Below, piece after piece: positions 8,033 to 15,066 of a stretch of DNA of 21,995 nucleotides. The translations under genes were made by a program, and so were the position numbers. Under the pieces are notes generated by a model. That model was not told the origin of the DNA. It searched no databases and was given only the letters and a program-made list of their open reading frames with translations. The DNA lies in NCBI GenBank assembly GCA_050485745.1, contig JBJHBY010000025.1:1-21995 (forward strand), given 5' to 3'. Every line of letters starts with the position of its first letter. Position 1 is the first letter of the stretch. This DNA is from JBJHBY01 sp050485745. Its GTDB lineage: Bacteria; Pseudomonadota; Gammaproteobacteria; Pseudomonadales; CAMLJR01.

Positions 8033-9274
8033 ATGGAAGATATCATCCAGGTGAAATACGCCCTAGACACGTTTTATTTTCTTGTCTGTGGCGCCTTGGT
8101 GATGTGGATGGCGGCCGGCTTTGCCATGCTCGAATCGGGCCTGGTACGTGCCAAGAACACCGCTGAAATCCTCACCAAAAACGTTTCGCTGTTCGCGATT
8201 GCCTGCACCATGTACCTGATCATGGGCTACGCGATCATGTACGGTGGCACCGGCGGGTTCCTGCCGGAAATCTGGTTCGGCAACATCATTGCCAACGATT
8301 CACTGGAGGATGTTCTGGCGTCCAACGGAGATATCTATTACTCCGGTGCGGCTGACTTCTTCTTCCAGGTGGTATTCGTGGCAACGGCGATGTCGATCGT
8401 GTCCGGTGCTGTGGCCGAGCGCATGAAGCTGTGGGCGTTCCTCGCCTTCGCGGTCATCATGACTGGCTTCATCTACCCGATGCAGGGCATGTGGACCTGG
8501 GGTGAGGGTTTCCTCGATGCCGCAGGCTACTCCGACTATGCCGGCTCGGGTATCGTGCACATGACGGGTGCCGCCGCCGCTCTGGCCGGGGTGCTGCTGC
8601 TGGGTGCACGCAAGGGCAAGTACGGCCCCAATGGTGAAGTCAACGCCATTCCCGGTGCCAACCTGCCCCTGGCAACCCTGGGTATGTTCATCCTGTGGAT
8701 GGGCTGGTTCGGCTTCAACGGAGGCTCTGAACTGGTGGTTTCGGATGTCGAGTCCGCTAACAATGTGGCCAGCGTGTTCGTCAACACCAATGCTGCTGCC
8801 AGCGCTGGTCTGATCGCCGCACTGGTTCTGGGGCGCATCCTGTTCGGCAAGGCGGACCTCACCATGGCCCTGAACGGCGCACTGGCGGGTCTGGTGGCGA
8901 TCACCGCCGAACCGCTGGCCCCCAGCCCGGTCACCGCAGCGCTGATTGGTGCCATCGGTGGTCTGATCGTGGTGTTCTCCATCGTCGCCCTGGACAAAGT
9001 CAGGATCGACGATCCGGTCGGTGCCATCTCGGTCCATGGTGTGGTGGGCATCTGGGGTGTTCTCGCCGTGCCCTTCACCAACAGCGATGCCAGCTGGGGT
9101 TCACAGATCTACGGTATCGTGGTGATCTTCCTCTGGGTATTCATTGCCAGCCTGATCGTCTGGAGCATCCTCAAGGCGGCGATGGGCATCCGCGTGAGCG
9201 AAGAGGAGGAGTACGAAGGGGTGGATCTGTCCGAGTGCGGGATGGAAGCCTACCCGGAGTTCACTGGCAAGTAA
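8033..9274 (+). CDS. amtB: Ammonium transporter AmtB
   Basis: A 413-residue Amt/Mep/Rh-family ammonium channel of the inner membrane, with about 11 hydrophobic segments. The twin pore histidines are H176 (IVHMTGAA) and H335 (ISVHGVVGIWG); ADFFFQVVF near 108-116 gives the first gate phenylalanine. There is no cleavable signal peptide: the protein begins MEDIIQVKYALDTFYFLVCG, directly before TM1. The cytoplasmic tail (IRVSEEEEYEGVDLSECGMEAYPEF) is acidic and typical. GGAGGG lies 8 bases before the start. It is followed after 44 bases by a strong terminator, so it is the last gene of the sigma-54 operon. Confidence 0.96.
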   Translation: MEDIIQVKYALDTFYFLVCGALVMWMAAGFAMLESGLVRAKNTAEILTKNVSLFAIACTMYLIMGYAIMYGGTGGFLPEIWFGNIIANDSLEDVLASNGDIYYSGAADFFFQVVFVATAMSIVSGAVAERMKLWAFLAFAVIMTGFIYPMQGMWTWGEGFLDAAGYSDYAGSGIVHMTGAAAALAGVLLLGARKGKYGPNGEVNAIPGANLPLATLGMFILWMGWFGFNGGSELVVSDVESANNVASVFVNTNAAASAGLIAALVLGRILFGKADLTMALNGALAGLVAITAEPLAPSPVTAALIGAIGGLIVVFSIVALDKVRIDDPVGAISVHGVVGIWGVLAVPFTNSDASWGSQIYGIVVIFLWVFIASLIVWSILKAAMGIRVSEEEEYEGVDLSECGMEAYPEFTGK

Positions 9275-9318
9275 CATCCTCGCCAGGTCTCACAATGCGG
9301 CTCGCAGCCGCAGCTACA

Positions 9319-9342
9319 GGGCGCCTCAGGGCGCCCTTTTTT
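9319..9342 (+). terminator. Rho-independent terminator after amtB
   Basis: GGGCGCC-TCAG-GGCGCCC forms a perfect 7-bp GC stem with a four-base loop, followed by six T. It ends the porin-glnK-amtB operon. Confidence 0.92.
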
Positions 9343-9374
9343 ATTCTGTCCGGCGTGGGGCTGTCAAGGTTGTC

Positions 9375-9390
9375 TGGCACAAGCCTTGCA
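9375..9390 (+). promoter_or_regulatory. Sigma-54 promoter upstream of candidate sRNA
   Basis: TGGCAC-N5-TTGCA, a full match to the -24/-12 consensus with correct spacing. It lies 33 bases after the amtB terminator and points towards a region with no convincing ORF. The predicted start is 9401 plus or minus 2. No clear NtrC site is seen 100-150 bases upstream. The best NtrC-like sequences are downstream, at 9447-9483. Confidence 0.8.
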
Positions 9391-9446
9391 CGGTGCTTCC
9401 TGGGGTCCCATTCCTCCCGGTCGGGACCCCGGGAAGCCGGACGGCG

Positions 9447-9483
9447 TGCACCATGATTGGCTCCTGTGAGCCTGGCCGGTGCA
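9447..9483 (+). promoter_or_regulatory. Possible downstream NtrC-like sites
   Basis: The arms of SL2 are also NtrC half-site sequences. TGCACCATGATTGGCTC (9447-9463) has a perfect left half. TGAGCCTGGCCGGTGCA (9467-9483) matches 10 of 12 dyad positions. Their centres are 20 bp apart, two helical turns. They may be enhancer sites acting from downstream on the sigma-54 promoter at 9375, RNA structure, or both. Confidence 0.3.
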
Positions 9484-9517
9484 CTCCAAGGGCGACCGAT
9501 GACCTCCCGTCTTGATA

Positions 9518-9542
9518 CGCCGGCCTTTGCCGGCGTTTTTTT
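9518..9542 (+). terminator. Rho-independent terminator of candidate sRNA
   Basis: CGCCGGC-CTTT-GCCGGCG gives a perfect 7-bp stem with a four-base loop, followed by seven T. It lies 176 bases beyond the amtB terminator and 89 bases before the second P-II gene, so it must end a separate transcript. Confidence 0.92.
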
Positions 9543-9566
9543 GGCCAATGATCCGGGCCGCTCGCT

Positions 9567-9595
9567 TTGGGTGTTTGGCGTTGAGGCCGTATACT
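9567..9595 (+). promoter_or_regulatory. Sigma-70-type promoter for second P-II gene
   Basis: TTGGGT and TATACT are separated by 17 bases; the -10 matches 5 of 6. The start would be near 9602, about 30 bases before the ATG. Because a terminator precedes it, the second P-II gene needs its own promoter, and this looks constitutive rather than sigma-54-dependent. Confidence 0.5.
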
Positions 9596-9631
9596 GTTGC
9601 GGACCGGAATTCCTCTGACGGGAGATAGAGA

Positions 9632-9970
9632 ATGAAACTGGTGAGTGCCATCATCAAGCCCTTCAAGCTGGACGATGCCCGGGCAGCACTGTCCGAGATT
9701 GGCGTTCAGGGCATGACGGTGACTGAAGTCAAGGGTTTTGGCCGCCAGAAAGGGCATACCGAGCTGTATCGCGGGGCCGAGTATGTGGTGGATTTCCTTC
9801 CCAAGGTGAAGCTTGAAGTGGCCGTTGCTGACGATCGCGTTGAGTCTGTCATCGAGGCCATTACCAAAGCGGCCCATACCGGCAAGATCGGTGATGGCAA
9901 GATCTTTGTGACCAATCTCGAGCAGGTCATTCGTATCCGTACCGGTGAAACAGGTGGCGATGCCATCTGA
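9632..9970 (+). CDS. glnK: P-II nitrogen regulatory protein (second copy)
   Basis: A second 112-residue P-II protein, about 85% identical by hand count to the one at 7611. The T-loop is unchanged, including Tyr51, so it should be uridylylated by the same enzyme. Differences cluster at residues 5-28 and 62-80 and near the C-terminus. GGGAGATAGAGA precedes the ATG. It has its own apparent sigma-70 promoter and is separated from amtB by two terminators, so it may serve as the housekeeping (GlnB-like) paralogue while the first is nitrogen-induced. The GlnB/GlnK label cannot be decided from sequence alone. Confidence 0.93.
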   Translation: MKLVSAIIKPFKLDDARAALSEIGVQGMTVTEVKGFGRQKGHTELYRGAEYVVDFLPKVKLEVAVADDRVESVIEAITKAAHTGKIGDGKIFVTNLEQVIRIRTGETGGDAI

Positions 9971-10058
9971 CGTTAGCCCTCATTGCCTGGTTGGAATGAA
10001 AACTGCTTGACACCCTCATGCCCACGCAGTCCGCGTGCAGTGAGGTGTGGAGCGGTAT

Positions 10059-10418
10059 ATGGACGTGAAAGCAGATTCCAGCTGGCTGATGAATTACCAG
10101 TCGCTTCGCCTGCTGCGAAAGTGCCGCCCGTTGATTCAGGCGGAGTTTGGTGAGCGCATTGTCCTCAGTGATCCCGGGCTGTGGCGGCAGATCGAGCGCT
10201 ACGCGCGGGAAACCCGCTCCGACACTCTGAGCCAGTGTATCCGCGAGTTGCGCGACCTGCGTTTCAGCCTCTCGGCAGAGCATGCAGCGGAAACACAGCC
10301 CCCTGCACCCCCGACGCCCTCCGGGCCAGGCACTGAGGGAGCAGCGTCAACAAAGGGGGATACGGACTCCCGACAGCATATTCGCAAGCGCATTTACCGG
10401 GGTCGGGTCATCAGCTGA
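10059..10418 (+). CDS. Hypothetical protein
   Basis: A 119-residue protein that I do not recognise. Residues 1-70 look like a helical globular domain (WLMNYQSLRLLRKCRPLIQAEFGERIVLSDPGLWRQIERYARETRSDTLSQCIRELRDL). Residues 80-105 are a Pro/Ser/Gly-rich linker. The tail is basic, ending RKRIYRGRVIS. There is no signal peptide or membrane segment. The ATG at 10059 is preferred over a GTG at 10047 because GGAG sits 6 bases before it. It lies 88 bases after the second P-II gene in the same direction, possibly co-transcribed, and converges on the response regulator gene with only 9 bases between the stop codons. Confidence 0.65.
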   Translation: MDVKADSSWLMNYQSLRLLRKCRPLIQAEFGERIVLSDPGLWRQIERYARETRSDTLSQCIRELRDLRFSLSAEHAAETQPPAPPTPSGPGTEGAASTKGDTDSRQHIRKRIYRGRVIS

Positions 10419-10427
10419 GTGGTGGCA

Positions 10428-11330
10428 TCAGTCGTGCGAGAGGCAGCGGATCGCCGCAGCTGCGGCGGAAGTCCGATTCTCGACGCCGAGCTTCCTGAAC
10501 ACCTGCTCCAGGTGCTTGTTGACCGTGCGCGGACTCGTTTCGAGGATCTGGCCGACTTCACGATTGGTCTTGCCATGGGCGATCCATAGCAACACATCCG
10601 CCTCCCGGGCCGTCAGTCCAAACTGCTGTTGCAATGCCTGGGTTGCGAATTGCGACGGACGAACCGCACTCAGGCGCAGCAGGGATTCGCGCGCATCAAT
10701 CCTGGCAAGAAACTCCACTTTCAATGGCTGATCGGGTACATCGAAGGTGATGCTGTGCCCGGATTCGGGGCTGCGCGCCAGCCAGTCACGTAACTGTGCA
10801 TGCAGATGTTCTCCTCCAGCTCCGGCCTCCGACAGCAGTTGATTGACCTGTGGTGTCGCCCAGAGGACGCCTCCGCTGCGGTCCACGGCAAACAGATACT
10901 GCCCGGTGGTGTCCAGCGCCATGCGCGCGCTCCGGGTCATTCGGGCGGTGGTCAGGTGCACTTCCATACGCGCCACGAGTTCCTGGGGGTTTACCGGCTT
11001 GGTCACATAGTCGACGCCGCCAGCCCCAAGCCCCATCAGCACGTGCTCGGTGTCACTGAGGCCTGTCATGAAGATCACCGGGACGGCTGCCAGGCCAGGG
11101 TTTTGCTTCAGGCGTCTGCAGGTCTCGAAGCCATCCATGTTGGGCATAATGGCATCCATCAGGATGATGTCCGGGGTGATATTACTGGCGATAGTCAGCG
11201 CCTGTGCTCCTTCCAGGGCGACCAGCACGGTCATCCCCGCCATCTCAAGCACTTCGTTCAGCAGGCGGATGCTGTCGACCGCATCGTCGACCAACAGTAC
11301 AACTCTGCGATTAGTCGTTGGCGAGCTCAT
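10428..11330 (-). CDS. Response regulator, receiver-PAS-like-LuxR HTH
   Basis: A 300-residue DNA-binding response regulator. The receiver domain (7-125) has the phospho-acceptor D59 (DIILMDAIMP), acidic DD at 15-16 and K111 (VDYVTKP). A middle segment (135-220, GQYLFAVDRSGGVLWATPQVNQLL) resembles a PAS fold. A NarL/LuxR-type helix-turn-helix is at 232-295 (FGLTAREADVLLWIAHGKTNREVGQIL...TVNKHLEQVFRKLGVENRTSAA). The ATG at 11330 is chosen because it opens the receiver domain and overlaps the end of the kinase gene by 20 bases, giving translational coupling. It is the natural partner of that kinase. The palindromes upstream of urtA and fmdA are its likely targets (inference). Confidence 0.9.
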   Translation of the reverse strand: MSSPTTNRRVVLLVDDAVDSIRLLNEVLEMAGMTVLVALEGAQALTIASNITPDIILMDAIMPNMDGFETCRRLKQNPGLAAVPVIFMTGLSDTEHVLMGLGAGGVDYVTKPVNPQELVARMEVHLTTARMTRSARMALDTTGQYLFAVDRSGGVLWATPQVNQLLSEAGAGGEHLHAQLRDWLARSPESGHSITFDVPDQPLKVEFLARIDARESLLRLSAVRPSQFATQALQQQFGLTAREADVLLWIAHGKTNREVGQILETSPRTVNKHLEQVFRKLGVENRTSAAAAAIRCLSHD

Positions 11331-14300
11331 CTTGATTGACCTGCAAAAATTGAATAATTGCCGCAAAATCAAAGCGATCGGCCAGCTGCGAAACATGATC
11401 CGCGAACGTCTGCTCGACGCGGCCCAGTGCCAGCTGCTGGCGCAGCAAGTCACGCAGGGCAGTACGATGCCCAATGGCTGCCAGGGATCCGAGTGCGCGC
11501 CTGTGGGGAAGTTCGGGAAGCTTGGGGAGCTCGTGAAGAGCGGGTCGTGTGAGAGATACAGAGTCGCTTGTGGAGGTCTGATCGATGCCCGCATAGCACC
11601 ACGCCAGCTGCAACAGGTTGGCGATGCGCTCCAGCAAGGCATCGAGCCTTACGGGCTTGACGATATAGCCGGCATGCAGGACGGGGTGAGACTGGTCACT
11701 GCCCTCCCTGGCGTCGGCTGAAACCATCAGTATCGGCTTATGGTACCCCCGCCCTCTGAGCTGGCCCAGTAGCGTCCAGCCATCCGCCCCTGGCATGGAA
11801 ACATCCAGAAGCAACAGGTCGGGCTCCGACTGCGCAACATGGTCCAGCACGGTGAGGGCATTCCCGGTATCTTCAACGTCGAAGCCAATGGGGGTCAGCG
11901 TTTCGCGTATCAGCTGTCGGTGGGAAAGCTCGTCGTCCACGACGAGTATCCGGCGTCGCCGCCCTTCATAACCGGTGATGCGCTGCGTCTTCGCGGCGCC
12001 CGCCACTACGGGTGGGGCCATGCTGGAAAGCATCAGGCTGACTTTGAACACACTGCCCCGCCCTGGACTGCTGTGAACACTGATATCTCCACCCATGATC
12101 TCGGTGAGAAGGCGGGTAATGGTGAGGCCAAGGCCTGTGCCGGGAACGTGTGTGCCAGGGCTACAGAGTCGTTCGAATGGCTTGAAGATACGTTCCTGAT
12201 CCTCCACGGGAATACCGGCCCCCGTATCGCTGACTGTAAATTCGGCGACCTGGCTGCGGTAACGCAGGTTCAGAGTGACCCGTCCTTGATCGGTATACTT
12301 GATGGCGTTCGAGAGCAGGTTGATCAGGATCTGTCGAACACGCTTCTCATCAGTGCGAACGAACTCGGGGAGACGATCCGGGCAGTGATAGGTAAAGCTC
12401 AAGCCCTTGGCCTCTGCCTGAAGACGAAACATATGGACAAGCTGACTCATCAGCAGGTCGATGCGCACTGGATCGCGATGAAGATCCAGGCGACCGGCCT
12501 CGATCCTGGAGATGTCCAGTAACCCTTCGATCAGGTCCGCCAGGTGTTCGCCGCTCCGGCGAACAACGCCAAGGGCATCGCGGCGATGATCCGGTATCGA
12601 AGGGTCCCGCTCCAGAAGCTGTGCGTAGCCGAGAATGGCATTGAGTGGCGATCGAAGCTCATGACTGATGCCGGTCAGGTAGCGACTCTTTGCCAGGTTT
12701 GCCGCTTCGGCCTGCTCCTTGGCGAGCTGAAGTGCCTGGTCCGTTCGTTCATGAGCTGATATTTCCTCCATCAGCAGACGAGTCTGCCTCTGGGATTCTT
12801 CCTGGGCAACAATTCGGCTCTCGTGAACAAGAACAAAGAGCCAGCTGATGACAGCGGTAACGATGATCAGGATGAAAAAAACCTTCCACAGGGTTCCTGA
12901 AAGCAGTTGCGCGGTCGTGTTGTCCGGGAACGGGGTCTGCACGTAGATCAGCCAGAGCAGGAGCCCGGATGTCACGTTGATAATACCCATCAGCATAAAA
13001 AAATAGCCGATCCTGGAAAAAGATCCGGGTACCGTCTGTTGCGGTGTCAATCGGGAAAAAAGGCTGCGTAGCTGATCGCCATACCCTGCGCCTGGCTTGC
13101 AATAGTCTTCACATCGGGCATCAAGAGAGCAGCACAGTGAGCAAATATCCCCGCCGTAGGCCGGGCAGTGAGTAATATCCTCGTTCTCAAAACGATGCTC
13201 GCAGATACAGCAGGATACGAGTGCATTGTTGTTGGTCGTTTCGATGGGTGGTCTGGCTGTGTAGTAGCGGCCTTTGGTATACCAGGCGATCAGCGGTGCA
13301 ATGAGCATTGCGGAGAACAGGGCAATAAAGTGTGACAGCGCTTCGGGATGATCGCCAAAAAGGCCGCTGTGGCACAGCATGCCAATCAATGATGCGATCA
13401 GCATGGCACCAACACCTACAGGGTTGATGTCGTACAGATGCGCGCGTTTGAACTCGATGTGTCTGGGGCTGAAGCCAAGAGGTTTGTTGATAACAAGATC
13501 CGCTACCAGTGATCCCACCCAGGCGATCGCAATGATGCCGTAGAAGCCCAGGGTTTCCTCCAGCGCTCGATATACCCCTAATTCCATGACAAGCAGCGCT
13601 ATTGCCACGTTGAACACCAGCCAGACAACCCGGCCCGGATGGCTGTGTGTGAGTCGGGAAAAAAAGTTCGACCAGGCTATGGATCCGGCATAGGCATTGG
13701 TGACATTAATCTTGATCTGGCAAAGAATCACAAAGATGCCCGCCACAGCAAGAGATAGCTCAGGCGAGCTGGTGATGTAACCAAATGCCACCATATACAT
13801 TCTGGTGGGATCAGCTGCCTCGGATGCCGGGACACCATGACCAAGCGCAAGAACAGCGAGAAAGGATCCGGCAAGTATCTTGATGGTGCCTATCAGAATC
13901 CAGCCAGGTCCCCCGGCTAGTACGGCCCCCCACCAGCGAACCTTTGATGACCTGGTATCATCCGGCTCGGGTATGAATCTGAGAAAATCCACTTGCTCGC
14001 CGATCTGCGCAATCAATGAGAAAAGAACTGCGGAGGCTGCCCCGAACAAAAGAAGATTCAGTGAACCGTTTCCGTTGGTTTCAAATCCGGAGAATTGTGT
14101 CCAATCCTCTACGGAGCTTGCGTCAGCATAAACTATGAAAGCAAAGGGAAGCAGCTGAAGAAAAATCCAGATTGGCTGTGTCCAGAGCTGAAATCGACTT
14201 ATAAAGGTGATGCCATGAGTGACCAGGGGGATAATGATCACTGAGCAGAGAAGATATCCGAACACAAGCGGAATGCCGATAAGAAGCTCAAGGGCCATTG

Positions 14301-14712
14301 CCATGATGGCAGCTTCTATTGCAAAGAAGATAAATGTAAACGAAGCATAAATCAGCGATGTGATTGTTGATCCGATATAGCCGAAGCCGGCTCCCCGGGT
14401 CAGTAAATCGATATCAACACCATAACGTGCAGCGTAGTAGCTTATCGGGATGGCGGTGAGAAAAATAATGAGTCCGACAGAGAGAATCGCGGCGATCGCA
14501 TTATTAAAGCCATAGTGCAGCGTGATGGCGCCGCCGATCGCCTCAAGAGCGAGAAAGGATATGCCTCCAAGAGCTGTGTTGGCCACCCTTGCCGGGCTCC
14601 AGCGCCTGGCACTCTTTGCGGTAAAGCGAAGCGCGTAGTCCTCCAGGGTCTGGTTGGCGACCCATTGGTTGTAGTTGCGGCGTACGCGAAAGATATTCTG
14701 CTTTACTGCCAT
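11311..14712 (-). CDS. NCS1 permease-like hybrid histidine kinase with receiver
   Basis: A 1,133-residue sensor kinase whose first ~480 residues resemble an NCS1/CodB-type nucleobase-cation symporter with about 12 membrane segments (LEDYALRFTAKSARRWSPARVANTALGGISF; INVTNAYAGSIAWSNFFSRL). A soluble segment (501-538) has nine cysteines. Two further membrane segments follow (569-592, 609-632), then a short coiled coil. The kinase core has its H-box at H684 (ISHELRSPLNAILGYAQLLE), N-box LINLLSNAIKYTDQG, G1 SDTGAGIP and G2 GTGLGLT. A receiver domain has D970 (LLLLDVSMPGADG), and a ~95-residue helical tail follows. The ATG at 14712 is chosen because AGAGG lies 7 bases upstream; a GTG at 14745 has no ribosome site. 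It probably binds a small nitrogenous ligand, but whether it also transports is unknown. The 5' part is more AT-rich than the flanks. Confidence 0.88.
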   Translation of the reverse strand: MAVKQNIFRVRRNYNQWVANQTLEDYALRFTAKSARRWSPARVANTALGGISFLALEAIGGAITLHYGFNNAIAAILSVGLIIFLTAIPISYYAARYGVDIDLLTRGAGFGYIGSTITSLIYASFTFIFFAIEAAIMAMALELLIGIPLVFGYLLCSVIIIPLVTHGITFISRFQLWTQPIWIFLQLLPFAFIVYADASSVEDWTQFSGFETNGNGSLNLLLFGAASAVLFSLIAQIGEQVDFLRFIPEPDDTRSSKVRWWGAVLAGGPGWILIGTIKILAGSFLAVLALGHGVPASEAADPTRMYMVAFGYITSSPELSLAVAGIFVILCQIKINVTNAYAGSIAWSNFFSRLTHSHPGRVVWLVFNVAIALLVMELGVYRALEETLGFYGIIAIAWVGSLVADLVINKPLGFSPRHIEFKRAHLYDINPVGVGAMLIASLIGMLCHSGLFGDHPEALSHFIALFSAMLIAPLIAWYTKGRYYTARPPIETTNNNALVSCCICEHRFENEDITHCPAYGGDICSLCCSLDARCEDYCKPGAGYGDQLRSLFSRLTPQQTVPGSFSRIGYFFMLMGIINVTSGLLLWLIYVQTPFPDNTTAQLLSGTLWKVFFILIIVTAVISWLFVLVHESRIVAQEESQRQTRLLMEEISAHERTDQALQLAKEQAEAANLAKSRYLTGISHELRSPLNAILGYAQLLERDPSIPDHRRDALGVVRRSGEHLADLIEGLLDISRIEAGRLDLHRDPVRIDLLMSQLVHMFRLQAEAKGLSFTYHCPDRLPEFVRTDEKRVRQILINLLSNAIKYTDQGRVTLNLRYRSQVAEFTVSDTGAGIPVEDQERIFKPFERLCSPGTHVPGTGLGLTITRLLTEIMGGDISVHSSPGRGSVFKVSLMLSSMAPPVVAGAAKTQRITGYEGRRRRILVVDDELSHRQLIRETLTPIGFDVEDTGNALTVLDHVAQSEPDLLLLDVSMPGADGWTLLGQLRGRGYHKPILMVSADAREGSDQSHPVLHAGYIVKPVRLDALLERIANLLQLAWCYAGIDQTSTSDSVSLTRPALHELPKLPELPHRRALGSLAAIGHRTALRDLLRQQLALGRVEQTFADHVSQLADRFDFAAIIQFLQVNQDELAND

Positions 14713-14773
14713 TACAGGCCTCTGAATACCACTATGAACCTGCACTTGCGGCGGCCTGTTTTCCTGCCGTCGT

Positions 14774-14809
14774 CGGTGGAGGCCTGATCACTGGTGACGG
14801 GGTCCACCG
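14774..14809. promoter_or_regulatory. Nested inverted repeat upstream of kinase
   Basis: CGGTGGA (14774-14780) and TCCACCG (14803-14809) are perfect complements and enclose a smaller TCAC-TG-GTGA dyad (14788-14797). It lies 62-97 bases upstream of the kinase start, so it is either leader RNA structure or an operator. The half-site TCCACC recurs in the repeat at 14972-14998. Confidence 0.35.
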
Positions 14810-14971
14810 CTGGCTGCGTCATTCTGGGGCGCAGGCTCCAAAACAAGGCATTGCCCGGGGCCGTCGTGCGAGTTCCCGTCCCGTCTACAGACCTTGCGCG
14901 ATCTGCGGCCGGTGTTGGTCACTGCTGCCAGTCTGATGCAATCAATCTCCGTGCCATGGCATCCCTTGAGC

Positions 14972-14998
14972 TATCCACCCTTGATACAGGGGTGGATA
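14972..14998. promoter_or_regulatory. Perfect inverted repeat TATCCACCC-N9-GGGTGGATA
   Basis: Nine-bp arms pair perfectly across a nine-base spacer. It lies 10 bp upstream of the palindrome at 15009 and has no T run, so an operator for a second regulator is more likely than a terminator. No copy is present upstream of fmdA. Confidence 0.5.
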
Positions 14999-15008
14999 AG
15001 CGACTGCC

Positions 15009-15026
15009 ATGCGTCAAATGACGTAG
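15009..15026. promoter_or_regulatory. Probable activator site upstream of urtA
   Basis: ATGCGTCAAATGACGTAG matches 15 of 18 bases of the perfect palindrome upstream of fmdA (20173-20190). Its centre would be near -40 if the -10 element is the AATTGG-like hexamer at 15046-15051, the same geometry as at fmdA. This is the position expected of an activator touching RNA polymerase. The neighbouring LuxR-type response regulator is the obvious candidate to bind it. Confidence 0.6.
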
Positions 15027-15066
15027 TCGAATAGGGCATTTGTCGAATTGGAGCGCGCGCCGAACA

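Larger units (their letters stand above)
9401..9542 (+). ncRNA. Candidate sigma-54-dependent small RNA
   Basis: A transcript from the sigma-54 promoter at 9375-9390 to the terminator at 9518-9542 would be about 142 bases. It would hold three stem-loops. SL1 is GGGGTCCC (9402-9409) paired with GGGACCCC (9423-9430). SL2 is GTGCACC (9446-9452) paired with GGTGCAC (9478-9484), enclosing the hairpin GGCTC-CTGT-GAGCC (9459-9472). SL3 is the terminator. CCTCCC occurs in the SL1 loop (9413-9418) and ACCTCCC in the unpaired linker before SL3 (9502-9508); both could pair with Shine-Dalgarno sequences. The only ORF is 20 codons (9453-9515) without a ribosome site. I recognise no known RNA family. Position between amtB and a P-II gene suggests induction under nitrogen limitation. 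RNA existence and targets are inference. Confidence 0.65.

Noticed and set aside
9453..9515. 20-codon ORF inside the candidate sRNA
   Set aside because: There is no ribosome site before the ATG, it is buried in the SL2 stem, and the peptide has no recognisable feature.
10007..10012. Perfect TTGACA -35 upstream of the gene at 10059
   Set aside because: No -10-like hexamer occurs 16-18 bases downstream, so it is not supported as a promoter.
14937..14956. TGCAA and GTGCCA as a minus-strand sigma-54 promoter for the kinase
   Set aside because: The elements are separated by about nine bases instead of five, which sigma-54 does not tolerate.
14957..14972. TGGCAT-N5-GAGCT as a sigma-54 promoter for urtA
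   Set aside because: GG and GC spacing fits, but both elements are poor, and the probable activator site lies downstream of it, which argues for a promoter nearer the gene.
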